Origin: Deltaproteobacteria bacterium
GTDB taxonomy: Bacteria; Desulfobacterota; DSM-4660; Desulfatiglandales; HGW-15
DNA: 64,000 nucleotides
Assembly: GCA_020060215.1 (NCBI GenBank)
Contig: JAGVAP010000121.1
Span: 84,268 to 148,267 of the forward strand
Direction of reading: 5' to 3'
The translations under genes were made by a program, and so were the position numbers. Below the pieces are notes generated by a model that had not been told where the DNA came from, did no database searches, and saw only the letters and a list, made by a program, of their open reading frames with translations. Each line of letters opens with the position of its first letter. Position 1 is the first letter of the stretch. Below are positions 1-8,868 of the stretch, one piece after another.

Positions 1-758
1 ACCTTTCCGAGCCTCCTGGCCTGCGCGCTGATCACCACGTGTCTGGGGGAAGGTTTCCCCACGAACACGGCATTGCAGGCAAAATAGTGGGCCTCTTCCG
101 CGCTCACGGGGATGAGTTCGTCCACGTTTTCCCTGAGCACCCGAAGACTGTAGGAGTCGAACGCCTTCGGATAATAGATGGCGGATTGCGCTCCGAAGGG
201 CATGAAGGCGGTGTCGAGGTGATAGAAGTAGGGATTCACCAGCTCGAGTGAGTATACGGGGAGCTCCAGGATTTCACCGATCAAGAGATGGGTGCGGATG
301 TCCGTTCGGTGAAAGTAGCCGAGAAAGAGCTTTTCCCCCAGCAGCAGGGCGTCCCCCTCGCCTTCGAAGTGGTGGTCCCTGGGGAGAGGCCGGACCTCGT
401 AACCCCTCCGACGGAACCAGCTCGTGAAGAACGGTTCTTCCCCGGCCCGTTCCCTGTATCGGAAGCGGCTGGGGATGAAGGTGTTCCGGTACAGGAGTCC
501 TGCATTGGCCGTGAATCCCATGTCGGGCAGAAAGGGCCTGGCCCTGACCAGTTCCACATGGGCGCCGATCCCATCGGCCAGCGTGCTCCGGAGGGTGCTC
601 CACTGCCGCAGGGCCCGGGGGTGATCGGCCTGCCGGCGCATATCCATCCACGGATTGATCTCGTATTCGATTCCGTAAAAGGTGGGACGGCACATCAGAA
701 AGGCCGGTCCGGGTTTGGGCTCCGAGTGGCTGGTGCGCTGCCTCATGAATTCATCCAT
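1..758 (-). CDS. Pentein-fold amidinotransferase / dimethylarginine or arginine (di)hydrolase-like enzyme, C-terminus cut by window edge
   Basis: The minus-strand frame is open from an ATG at 758 to the window edge, giving about 252 residues. It shows the hallmarks of the guanidino-group-modifying penteins: an N-terminal MCRPTFYGIEYEINPWMD segment, FTANAG, FEGEGDA, and a catalytic-histidine block FYHLDT near residues 178-183. The catalytic cysteine, normally close to the C-terminus, lies outside the window. These enzymes hydrolyse or transfer amidino groups of arginine derivatives. The gene lies downstream of the LOR/SDH-domain gene on the same strand. In cyanobacterial ArgZ/AgrE these two domains form one polypeptide, so arginine dihydrolase activity is a reasonable inference. 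The start could also be the ATG at 746. A 14-bp direct repeat (CGCTCAGGGTTTAC) begins at 764 in the leader and again at 921. Confidence 0.85.
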   Translation of the reverse strand, partial: MDEFMRQRTSHSEPKPGPAFLMCRPTFYGIEYEINPWMDMRRQADHPRALRQWSTLRSTLADGIGAHVELVRARPFLPDMGFTANAGLLYRNTFIPSRFRYRERAGEEPFFTSWFRRRGYEVRPLPRDHHFEGEGDALLLGEKLFLGYFHRTDIRTHLLIGEILELPVYSLELVNPYFYHLDTAFMPFGAQSAIYYPKAFDSYSLRVLRENVDELIPVSAEEAHYFACNAVFVGKPSPRHVVISAQARRLGK

Positions 759-982
759 GGTGCCGCTCAGGGTTTACCTCATAGTGGCATAAAAACAAGG
801 GCAATGTCGTCTTCGTAAATGCGGCAGCTGCATGGATCCTATAGGAATCTTGTCGGTAGTGAATACCATAGCATTGCCCCTCTCGATCTCACTGTCAGTG
901 AATTGCCCGAGTTTGTGCAACGCTCAGGGTTTACTCAACCTCTTGTCCTCTCAACTTCTCTTCTGCTTGGCGGCGGGTTGGG

Positions 983-2209
983 TTACCGGATCCCCAGTTC
1001 GGCGGCCAGCTCATGCAGGAAGGGCTGAATGTCGGTGACGATTCCGATGGTCTGGAATGTCCCCCGGTCCATGAGCTTGGTGACGTTTGCCGGCTGGATG
1101 TCCACGCAGACCACCCTGGTCCGCGCAGGCAGCATGTTGCCCGTGGCCACGGAGTGGAGCAGGGTGGCCATCATGACGGCCAGCTCGACGCCTTTGCCCC
1201 GGGAGCACCTCCGCCGCATGGCTGCCTGGGCCTCGGCGGCATCCGTGATGACCTCGGGGAGCGGGCCGTCGTCGCGAATGGACCCGGCCAGCACCACGTC
1301 CACCTTGTGGATCACGCAGGCATGCATGATCCCCCTGCGCAGGAGGCCCGACTTGACCGCGTTCCGGATGGAGCCGACGGCGCGAATCGCGTTGATGGCC
1401 CTGAGGTGGTTCTCGTGACCGCCCCGGGTCACGGCGCCCTCGTGCATGGAAACCCCCAGGGAGGTTCCCATCAATCCGTTCTCGAGGTCGTGTGCCGCCA
1501 GGGCGTTGCCTGCGAAGAGGATCTGCACATAACCATGCTCGATCAGCTTCACGAACAGCTCCGACCCGCCCGAATGGACCACTGCCGGTCCGCATACCCA
1601 AAGGACGGGGCGCCGGTTCCGGCGCTCCTCCTTCATCTGCCTGGCCAGGGCTCGGATGAGGAGGCCTTTGGGCTTTTCCATGGAGATCTCGCTCCCCATG
1701 AAGCCGAATTCGCCCGCAGGCCTGTAGCTCTCCACCGCGCGCACCCGGACCCCCTGGCGTCCCACGACGATTCGATCGCCCTTGAGGACCTCGGCCATCT
1801 TGATGGTTCGCGCCGACCGAAGGTCTGCGGAAAGGAGGATGCCGCTGTCCATTTCCGGATACCGGACCTTTCGCCAGCGGCCGGCCAGATAGACCCATGT
1901 GTCCAGATTGGTGGTCGAGCAGAAGGACTCCGGGAACACGCCGTCGCGGGGTGCGGGTCTCCACTGCACCTCGTGGCGTTCCACGGGGTCGGCTCCGTAT
2001 CGGGCGATATGCTGGAGCGTCAGCTCCAGCTCGTGCGCGTCTTCATGGGCGACCAGGATCCTGGCAAAGCTCGGATCCTTGGGCCGTACGCCGATATCCA
2101 TCTTCTGGATCTCGAAAGCGGCCTTGTGGCTCCGGATGGTGTCCAGGACCTTGGGAAGGATCAGCGAATCGATCAGGTGCCCCCTCAGTTCGACGATTTC
2201 TTCCGGCAT
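983..2209 (-). CDS. TIGR00300-type LOR/SDH-domain protein (ornithine cyclodeaminase-like)
   Basis: This 408-residue protein begins with the family signature VELRGHLIDSLILPKVLD. It carries a Rossmann-like C-terminal half with segments such as PVLWVCGPAVVHSGG and HDLENGLMGTSLG. The family is called LOR/SDH bifunctional enzyme conserved domain. Members in archaea and the C-terminal half of cyanobacterial AgrE act as ornithine cyclodeaminases that release ammonia and form proline. I chose the ATG at 2209 because GGAGAG lies 5-6 bases upstream and the family begins there. The open frame extends upstream to 2443 but that part is not conserved. With the downstream pentein it would make an arginine-to-ornithine-to-proline route, which is inference from gene order. 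Confidence 0.85.
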   Translation of the reverse strand: MPEEIVELRGHLIDSLILPKVLDTIRSHKAAFEIQKMDIGVRPKDPSFARILVAHEDAHELELTLQHIARYGADPVERHEVQWRPAPRDGVFPESFCSTTNLDTWVYLAGRWRKVRYPEMDSGILLSADLRSARTIKMAEVLKGDRIVVGRQGVRVRAVESYRPAGEFGFMGSEISMEKPKGLLIRALARQMKEERRNRRPVLWVCGPAVVHSGGSELFVKLIEHGYVQILFAGNALAAHDLENGLMGTSLGVSMHEGAVTRGGHENHLRAINAIRAVGSIRNAVKSGLLRRGIMHACVIHKVDVVLAGSIRDDGPLPEVITDAAEAQAAMRRRCSRGKGVELAVMMATLLHSVATGNMLPARTRVVCVDIQPANVTKLMDRGTFQTIGIVTDIQPFLHELAAELGIR

Positions 2210-2237
2210 CTCACTCTCCACTCCCCATGGGTTCTGT

Positions 2238-2285
2238 TCTTTCATCCTGCGGATGATTAAATCTTTCATCCTGCGGATGATTAAA
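2238..2285. repeat. Two tandem 24-bp copies, each holding a perfect 15-bp palindrome
   Basis: The 24-bp unit occurs twice head to tail (2238-2261 and 2262-2285) with no mismatch. Each copy contains TCATCCTGCGGATGA, a perfect inverted repeat around a 3-base centre. The pair sits 29 bp upstream of the LOR/SDH start codon. Dyad sites spaced 24 bp apart would suit a cooperative repressor or activator, but a recent microsatellite-like duplication is also possible. Confidence 0.6.
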
Positions 2286-2370
2286 GCACGAACGGCAGCA
2301 TAAGCGTAATCCTTTTTGCAGGGAAATACCCCTGAGAGGCCGGAGCCCGGGAGAGTGCAGAGAAACCTCC

Positions 2371-2454
2371 TCACGGTGTCAGGAATACCACCTTGGCGAT
2401 CCAGAGCAGGATGATTGCGGAGATGATGAGGACCCATACCCACTTCGGTTTCAT
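2371..2454 (-). CDS. 27-residue single-span membrane peptide
   Basis: An ATG at 2454 opens a 27-codon frame that starts MKPKWVWVLIISAIILLWI and ends with TGA at 2371. It has a basic N-terminus, one hydrophobic span of about 18 residues and a short tail, which is the layout of small inner-membrane peptides. It starts 23 bases after the GH15 stop codon, so it could be translated from the same message. No strong ribosome binding site is visible and I do not recognise a family. It may be a chance frame. Confidence 0.4.
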   Translation of the reverse strand: MKPKWVWVLIISAIILLWIAKVVFLTP

Positions 2455-2477
2455 CGCATCACACGCTGAAGTCCGAC

Positions 2478-4310
2478 TCAGCCGGGCTTTTCGCCAGGAT
2501 TCCTTTCTTCCGCCAGGGAGACGGCCCACGCCGCATTGATGAGACCGATGTGACTGAACGCCTGTGGGAAATTCCCGATCAGCTCGCCGGTCTCAGGATG
2601 GACTTCCTCGGACATGAGGCCGACGTCGTTCACAAACCGGATGCACCTCTCCATGGTCTCCCGTGCGCGCTCGATGCGTCCTGCCAGGGCATAGACGTGC
2701 GCGAGCCAGAAGGTGCAGAGGAGAAAGCCTCCCTCCTCGCCCTCGAGTCCGTCGTCGGACCTGTAGCGGAAGACCAGCCCTTGAGCGCTGGTGAGGTGAT
2801 TTTCGACGGCCTCGATGGTGGAGAGCATCCTCGGATCTTCCGCTTCGATGAAGCCCACCATCGGCATCATCAGTACGGATGCATCGAGATCCTCACTGCC
2901 GAAGCTCTGTGTGAACGAGCGGCGGCCTTCGCTCCACCCCTGATCCATGATGGCCTGACGGATCTCTTCCCGGGTCTCCACCCATCGGGGCGCACGATCG
3001 CGTGCGTTCAGGATGTCGGCCATGGCAGCGGCCCGATCCAGTGCGACCCAGCACATCAGCTTGGAATGGAGGAAGTGCTTTTCGGACCCTCTGACCTCCC
3101 AGATCCCGCGGTCTTTCTCCTGCCATCGGCGTGCGGCTCCATCCGCCAATTGGGCGAGAAAACCCCTGGAAACCCGGTCCAGGCTGCCGAGGTAATCCTT
3201 CAGAATATAGGCGGCATCGAGGATCTCTCCGTACACGTCCAACTGGCGCTGGGACCATGCCCCGTTCCCGATGCGGACCGGCCGGCTGTTTCTCCATCCG
3301 GAGAGGTGCGGGAGCGGACGTTCGGAGAGGTCGTGCTCCCCGCCGATCCCGAACATGATCTGCATGTCCCGGTTGTTCTGCAGCTGGGAAAGGGCCAGGC
3401 CCGTCAGAAAATCAAAGAACTTGTAGGACTCGTCCGGGCAGGCCGCCACCCACAGTGCATGGAGTGTCAGACTCGCATCCCTCAGCCATGTGAAACGGTA
3501 GTCCCAGTTTCGGCTCCCGCCGATGACCTCGGGCAGGGAGGTCGTGGGGGCCGCCACGATCGCCCCTGTAGGGTAATAGGTGAGGGCCTGGAGGACCCTC
3601 CCGCTGTGGTGAACCAGTTCCTTCCACGGGCCCTCGTATCGCTGGTGCATCTCCGACCAGACGTGCCAGGCCTTCACGGTCCCCTGGAAGTAGCGTTCGA
3701 CCTTTTCCGGCTCCCATGGTTCCGGGCCGGTTTGGGAGGTGGTCCTGTGTTCCAGCACAAAGGTCAGGCTCTCCCCCCGGCACATCTCGAACAGGGCATC
3801 GCATGAAGAACCGCGCAGGCGGAATTCAACCGGGGAGGTGAGAAAGAGGACCGAGGCCCCGCCCCGGGCCAGGATCCCTTCCGGGTGGGCACGGAGCAGG
3901 GGAGAGACCAGTCCGTACTCCGGCCGGGGAGCATAGGAGACCCTGACGCCGACGCTCCCTTCGGGACAGGTGATGCGGCGTAGGAGGGCGCCCGGGGAAT
4001 CGGCCCCAAGCTCGTGGCCCGTCTTGTTCTCCCCCAGGGCGAGAAGGTCCTCCAGGATCAGCCTGCCCCCCGGGGCGAGGAACTCGGTCCGGAGGGCCAT
4101 GGTCCCATCCATGTAGCTGCGCCGTGAACCCTCCGCATGCTCCATGGATATCTGGAAATGCCCCCCATGGTCGTCCAGCAGTCGGTTGAAAACGGACGGC
4201 GAATCAAAGCGGGGGAGCGGCAGCCAGTCCACGGAACCGCCGCGGCTGACCAGGGCGGAGGTATGACCATCGGACAGCAACGCGTAATCGGCAATGGGTA
4301 CAGAGCTCAT
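2478..4310 (-). CDS. Glycoside hydrolase family 15 (glucoamylase/trehalase-like)
   Basis: This 610-residue protein opens with IADYALLSDGHTSALVSRGG and DWLPLPRFDSPSVF, the standard N-terminus of bacterial GH15 enzymes. The (alpha/alpha)6 barrel follows, with GGSRNWDYRFTWLRDASLT near the middle and the catalytic C-terminal block SEEVHPETGELIGNFPQAFS. Members hydrolyse alpha-1,4-glucans or trehalose to glucose. No signal peptide is visible, so it is probably cytoplasmic. I chose ATG 4310 because it fits the family N-terminus. An upstream TTG at 4367 adds 19 unconserved residues. The substrate is not predictable here. A GH13 enzyme lies at the far end of the window. Confidence 0.9.
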   Translation of the reverse strand: MSSVPIADYALLSDGHTSALVSRGGSVDWLPLPRFDSPSVFNRLLDDHGGHFQISMEHAEGSRRSYMDGTMALRTEFLAPGGRLILEDLLALGENKTGHELGADSPGALLRRITCPEGSVGVRVSYAPRPEYGLVSPLLRAHPEGILARGGASVLFLTSPVEFRLRGSSCDALFEMCRGESLTFVLEHRTTSQTGPEPWEPEKVERYFQGTVKAWHVWSEMHQRYEGPWKELVHHSGRVLQALTYYPTGAIVAAPTTSLPEVIGGSRNWDYRFTWLRDASLTLHALWVAACPDESYKFFDFLTGLALSQLQNNRDMQIMFGIGGEHDLSERPLPHLSGWRNSRPVRIGNGAWSQRQLDVYGEILDAAYILKDYLGSLDRVSRGFLAQLADGAARRWQEKDRGIWEVRGSEKHFLHSKLMCWVALDRAAAMADILNARDRAPRWVETREEIRQAIMDQGWSEGRRSFTQSFGSEDLDASVLMMPMVGFIEAEDPRMLSTIEAVENHLTSAQGLVFRYRSDDGLEGEEGGFLLCTFWLAHVYALAGRIERARETMERCIRFVNDVGLMSEEVHPETGELIGNFPQAFSHIGLINAAWAVSLAEERNPGEKPG

Positions 4311-4548
4311 ATGGATAGAAGCTGTGGTGGTTGGTCGGGAAACCCACCCGCCAGCCGCCACAGACAACTAACCCAGTAATGCAAGGGGACCCTGACGTAA
4401 ATACGCTGAGAAGAGGGTTTGCAGCTGGAGGAGGCAGTATTCGTGCTTCACCTCCCTTGGCGGGCCGAATCTTTGCACGCACCTGACCACAGCGGTCGCC
4501 AGGCTTGGGGCAGGGCACGGGGGTGGTCTTCTCCCAACGGGCCGAAAC

Positions 4549-5370
4549 CTATCTCCAGTGGATCCTGGGGGGCTTTCGCTCCGGGACCCGACTGTAGCCG
4601 GTCTTCGGGTATCCCAGCATGGTCGGGTAGTGGTTCACCGTCTTCTGCGGCAGCCCGAAGGCCTCTTTCAGGGGTGGATACTGCAGGAGGGCCCGCTGGA
4701 TCAGCCCGGCCCAGCACGTGCCCAGGCCCATGGGAAGGGCGGCCAACTGGAGGTAGGTCAGGGCAATGGAGACCTCGACCAGGCCGTTCGGGGATTCGGC
4801 AGGGGCCATGGCAAGGATCAGGACGGGCGCATCCCGGAGGATGGTGTCGCGGCCCGCATCCCATCCCGTGAGGATCGGCGGGAAGTAGGGCGGAAGGTTC
4901 CTGGCGGGGACGGTCTGGAGCACCTGGCGGATCCACTCGGCGGTCAATTCGGCAAATCGCCGGATATCTTTTCGATCGGTGTAAACCCACCACTCCACGG
5001 TCTGGGTGTTCCCGCCGGTCGGCGCATACCGAGCCACTTCGATGAGCTCCTGGATCTTCTCCTCCTCCACCGGTTGCCTTCGATATTGCCGTATGGACCG
5101 CCGGCTCCTGAGGAGCTGGACGACCTGTTCCCGGTCGAGGACCAGGTTGTCCCTGATGGATGGACACCCCTGCACGGGGATATCGTTGTGGCTGAGAGCC
5201 CCGTGGGGACAGACGGCGACGCAATGGCCGCACCGCATGCAGAGCTTCTCGGCGCCGGGGACGGCCTTCGGGAACGATCCTTCAGCGAGCCTGATGAGTC
5301 CTGAAGGACATTCGTTCGCGCAAAAGCCGTCCCGCTTGCACCTGGTTTCATCGATCTCAATGATGCCCAT
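4549..5370 (-). CDS. 4Fe-4S ferredoxin-nitroreductase fusion protein
   Basis: The 273-residue product starts with a ferredoxin domain. It has a first cysteine set (C-x5-C-x3-CP around residues 11-21) and a classical CMRCGHCVAVCP set near residue 43. A nitroreductase domain of the FMN-binding type follows, containing SRRSIRQYR and ARYAPTGGNTQ. This architecture is common in strict anaerobes. It is thought to reduce nitro- or quinone-like substrates, or simply flavins, with electrons from ferredoxin. The ATG at 5370 is preceded by AAGGAG at good spacing. The true substrate is unknown. Confidence 0.9.
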   Translation of the reverse strand: MGIIEIDETRCKRDGFCANECPSGLIRLAEGSFPKAVPGAEKLCMRCGHCVAVCPHGALSHNDIPVQGCPSIRDNLVLDREQVVQLLRSRRSIRQYRRQPVEEEKIQELIEVARYAPTGGNTQTVEWWVYTDRKDIRRFAELTAEWIRQVLQTVPARNLPPYFPPILTGWDAGRDTILRDAPVLILAMAPAESPNGLVEVSIALTYLQLAALPMGLGTCWAGLIQRALLQYPPLKEAFGLPQKTVNHYPTMLGYPKTGYSRVPERKPPRIHWR

Positions 5371-5480
5371 GATTTCTCCTTGGCCCAGAGCTGAAGGTGA
5401 CTGCACCGGATGCAGCCCGGAAGAAGATCCAACATAGGGGATTGGAGGCGGAGTGTCAAGAGAGGGGAAAGACAAGACCG

Positions 5481-5527
5481 GCCACGAAGAGCCGAAGAAA
5501 AAACACCGTTCTTCGTGTCTTCGTGGC
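5481..5527 (-). terminator. Hairpin downstream of the subtilisin gene, made of a dispersed ACGAAGACACGAAG-type repeat
   Basis: GCCACGAAGA at 5481-5490 pairs perfectly with TCTTCGTGGC at 5518-5527. There is a further inner GAAG/CTTC pairing and an A-rich (T-rich on the minus strand) loop. The element directly follows the protease stop codon and could end its transcript. The same wording recurs at 29289-29337, so it belongs to a dispersed intergenic repeat. No clean U-run follows the stem, so the terminator role is tentative. Confidence 0.45.
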
Positions 5528-5543
5528 GGGATCCGGTTTCGTT

Positions 5544-8500
5544 TCAATGCTGGAGCAATGTGCCGATGAAACAGCCTCCCCCGCCGCTTCCGCTCGAGGC
5601 CGTGGATCCGAGATCGCTCCCTCCATCTTCTCCACCCCCGCCCGAGCCGTCGTCCCCCCCGCTCGGAGGCGGGGGCGGGGGCGCGCTGCCGGCCAGGGCC
5701 GCGCTGAAGTGGTAGACGCGAACCTCGATGGTGGAAGGGTTCCCGTTGTTCCGGTTCACCCTGGAACCCGGGATCATCCAGCCCTCGCCTCCGGACTGCA
5801 CCTGGCCGGCCGCATTGCAGGCGACCACCCACTCTTCACCGTTGTGATAGTAGACATAGAGGCTGCTGACGTCATGGTAACCGGGAACGGGAATGCGCAG
5901 GGTCAGGCCGTCCGGGAACACGGCCGGGGGTCGCAGCTTCATCGGAATCCCCACCCCGTTTACCCCTGAGATATCGAGGGCGGGGATCTCATCGGAGGTG
6001 CCGAAATAGGGGGTTATCCCCGTCCTCAGGACGCTCTCGTCATACAGGATGGCAGCGCCCCGAAGATCTCCTTCGCTCACTTCGATCTTGGTGAGTCCGG
6101 ACTCGACACTGGTGGTCGTTCTTGGCCTGTTCTCCTCGTCCCTGGCGGAATCGGTGACCCCCTCTATCTTGAAGCGGAATACCCCGGGCGCCATGGAATC
6201 CTTTCGGATGTCGGTGGCGAAGACGCTCACCCCAACGATGGCTTCATGGGGAAAGAAGGGGGGGACGGCCGATTCATTGGCCCGGTAATAGACCAGCCAC
6301 AGCTTTTCCGAGCTGGAGACACCCGAATCGAGGGGCACGGCCTGGACCAGGGTGACGCCGCTCCCGTTCGTATCGTTCAGCCTGCGGGTATACGAGGTGA
6401 CTCCATCGGTGATGAACAGGGTAAGACCGCTCGAATCGGTCAACGAGATCCCGTGGGCGGACTTCAACCGCACCCCGAAGGCGGTATTGCGGGGTATGCG
6501 GAGGACGTTCCTGATCCCCGCCTCGTCTGCCGGGTTGACCTCCTGGACGACCGGCGGTTCGGGTCGGGGGCCGGCCGGATCCGCGGGATTCGTGCCGTTC
6601 AAATACTCCTCCCAGTTGGCCCAGCCGTCGTTGTCGAAGTCCCCGTCCCATCCATGGGTGCCGTTCCCGTTCTGGTGATTCATACCGTAGAGGATCTCCC
6701 ATGCATCGGGGAGGCCGTCATTGTCGTCGTCCGTATCCTCGTGGTCCCTGGTGCCGTCCTCATCGAAGTCCCTGGTGTCGGTGGTGAACCTGTTGTTGTG
6801 CACCGCTCCCATGCTGTGTCCCTGCAGGTCCTCGGCCGTCAGGGTGATGGTGTTCAGACCGTCGACCGCGGAGCCTCCGTCCTTCTGGATCGTGAGGGTG
6901 TAGGCCCAGACCGTGCCGGTGCCGCTCATGGCCGCATCGATGTCCGCCATGGGGTTGGGGCGATCGATGTGGATGGCCGGGGTTCCGTTCAGGGGTTCAC
7001 TGAACGTGGCGGTGATCACCAGGGTGCCGACATCCACGTGGTTGGGATCCGGGGCGCTGTACGACAGGACCGCTGTGGGCGGGCCGCTGTCGGCCGTGGC
7101 CGTATTCGAATACAAGGAGTCCGAGGCGGAGTTGAATGCCTGGACCCGGTACTGAACCACCGAGCCGTCTGCGCCGGGATCCCGGTAGGTCGTCGTATTC
7201 TCCGCAACGCTCCCGATCAGGCTCCATGCGTCCTGGGTCCCCATCTTTCTCTCGACCCTGAAACCCGTCTCGTTGGCGGCGTTGTCCGTCCAGGAAAGAT
7301 CCATCGTATTGCCGAAAACATTCGTGACGGAGAGGCTGCTCGGGCCTTTCGGAGGCAGAGCGCCGTAGCCGTTCACGCGCCCCCCTGCAACGGTCTTGCC
7401 GTTGAGGGCGGGGCTGAGATCGACGCTGTTCATCAGGGCCTGCCTCACCTGAGTTGCGCTCAGGGAGAGGTTCTGGGCCATGATGAGGGACGCGATCCCC
7501 GAGACATGGGGGGCCGCCATGGAGGTCCCCCCCGCATAGGCATAGGCCGGTTGGGTCGGACCGCCCTGGGGGGTGGATATGTAGGTGCTGAGGATGCCCA
7601 CCCCGGGCGCCCCCACATGCACCGAGGCAGCACCGAAATTGGAGAAGGATGCGAGACGGTCGCTCTGGTCCGTGGCCGCCACCGAGACCAGGTTCGGGCA
7701 GTTGTAGGCGGCGGGATAGTAGGGCTTCGCATCGTTGTCGTTGGAGTCATTGCCGGCCGCGCAGACGACCAGGGCAGGGGAACCGCAGATGGCGTCTCTC
7801 AGAAACCGGCTGTAGTTCGGACTCCCCCAGCTGCAGTTGATCACGTGGGCCCCGTTGGCGGAGGCATATTCAATGGCCTCGATGAGATCGCTCGTATAGC
7901 CGACGCCCGAGTCATTCAATCCCTTCAGGGGCATGATCTTCGCGGCCCAGCTCACCCCTGCGATCCCGATTCCGTTGTTTCCCGCACCGGCAATGATCCC
8001 GGCCACATGGGTGCCGTGGCCGTCGAGATCGAGGGGATCATTATCCTCCTGAACAAAGTCCCATCCCCGCACATCGTCCACCCTCCGGTTGTGGTCGTTG
8101 TCGATGCCGTCTCCAGGGACCTCGCCGGGGTTGACCCACAGGTTCGGCGACAGATCAGGGTGAGTGTAGAAGGCGCCCGTGTCGACCACCGCAACGACTA
8201 CCGTCGTCGTCCCCGAGGTGACCTCCCATGCCCTGGGCGCCTCGATCTTCTGGAGCGCCCACATGCTGTCGAAGTACGGATCGTTTGGGATCAGGAGGGC
8301 CCGGTACTGGTAGTTGGGTTCCACATGTTCCACGTCCGGATCGTTCCGGAGGAGCTGAACGGCATCCTTCACATCCCGCCCCTTGGCGAGTCTGACCCGA
8401 TCGACCCCGATCCGTCGGTGCCGTTTGATGGTGGAGGCGACGAGGGTCCGATGAGGGGATCCCGGGGAGAGACCGGTTGCGGATCGCTTGTACCTGATCA

Positions 8501-8654
8501 GCACCTCCCCCTCCCTGTAAGGGGAGATTTCCCGGGCAACCCTTTGGGGGAGCTGCAAGGGCCGTTCCTGCGCGTATGCCGGGGAGAGAGAGATGAAGAA
8601 GGCTGCGAGAAAACCGAAGGCCGGTAGGATGGGTCTCGATCTGCTGGTGAACAT
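5544..8654 (-). CDS. Secreted subtilisin-family (S8) serine protease with FnIII, Ca-binding repeats and glycine-rich C-terminus
   Basis: This 1036-residue pre-pro-protein has a signal peptide ending at AYAQ (about residue 29) and an I9-type propeptide (about 50-115) ending EHVEPNYQYRA. The S8 domain carries Asp158 (VVDTG), His213 (DGHGTHVAG), Asn302 and Ser378 (GGTSMAAPH). A fibronectin III-like region follows (WTDNAANETGFRVERK), then a bacterial Ig-like stretch and thrombospondin type 3 calcium repeats (DTDDDNDGLPDAWE, DGDFDNDGWANWEEY). The last 50 residues are Pro- and Gly-rich and end GGGGCFIGTLLQH. Many deltaproteobacterial surface proteins carry GGGGCFIATAAYG at this point and continue, so this copy looks cut short just inside that motif. 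ATG 8654 has GGAG upstream. An upstream TTG adds 7 residues. Confidence 0.93.
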   Translation of the reverse strand: MFTSRSRPILPAFGFLAAFFISLSPAYAQERPLQLPQRVAREISPYREGEVLIRYKRSATGLSPGSPHRTLVASTIKRHRRIGVDRVRLAKGRDVKDAVQLLRNDPDVEHVEPNYQYRALLIPNDPYFDSMWALQKIEAPRAWEVTSGTTTVVVAVVDTGAFYTHPDLSPNLWVNPGEVPGDGIDNDHNRRVDDVRGWDFVQEDNDPLDLDGHGTHVAGIIAGAGNNGIGIAGVSWAAKIMPLKGLNDSGVGYTSDLIEAIEYASANGAHVINCSWGSPNYSRFLRDAICGSPALVVCAAGNDSNDNDAKPYYPAAYNCPNLVSVAATDQSDRLASFSNFGAASVHVGAPGVGILSTYISTPQGGPTQPAYAYAGGTSMAAPHVSGIASLIMAQNLSLSATQVRQALMNSVDLSPALNGKTVAGGRVNGYGALPPKGPSSLSVTNVFGNTMDLSWTDNAANETGFRVERKMGTQDAWSLIGSVAENTTTYRDPGADGSVVQYRVQAFNSASDSLYSNTATADSGPPTAVLSYSAPDPNHVDVGTLVITATFSEPLNGTPAIHIDRPNPMADIDAAMSGTGTVWAYTLTIQKDGGSAVDGLNTITLTAEDLQGHSMGAVHNNRFTTDTRDFDEDGTRDHEDTDDDNDGLPDAWEILYGMNHQNGNGTHGWDGDFDNDGWANWEEYLNGTNPADPAGPRPEPPVVQEVNPADEAGIRNVLRIPRNTAFGVRLKSAHGISLTDSSGLTLFITDGVTSYTRRLNDTNGSGVTLVQAVPLDSGVSSSEKLWLVYYRANESAVPPFFPHEAIVGVSVFATDIRKDSMAPGVFRFKIEGVTDSARDEENRPRTTTSVESGLTKIEVSEGDLRGAAILYDESVLRTGITPYFGTSDEIPALDISGVNGVGIPMKLRPPAVFPDGLTLRIPVPGYHDVSSLYVYYHNGEEWVVACNAAGQVQSGGEGWMIPGSRVNRNNGNPSTIEVRVYHFSAALAGSAPPPPPPSGGDDGSGGGGEDGGSDLGSTASSGSGGGGCFIGTLLQH

Positions 8655-8868
8655 AACGGCACGCTCCGGCTCCAAGGCGTCATACAGCCCCTCTCCGACG
8701 TCCCGGACCAGCGCAGTACCGTTTTGGAAAAGCCATTACAGTGCGAGGGTGAGAGGGGTCCCCTTATCGGGGCGACGGAGTGTACGACTTTGATCCCGGC
8801 GTGTCAATCAATAACTGGCACACCGCGCACCCTGCCGTCTCCGCGGTGAACCGTCTTCCGGGGCAGAG

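Noticed and set aside
6246..8627. A 793-codon open frame on the plus strand opposite the subtilisin gene
   Set aside because: It has Arg/Gly/His/Val-rich composition with no domain, and the opposite strand carries a full protease with catalytic triad. It is a high-GC antisense shadow.
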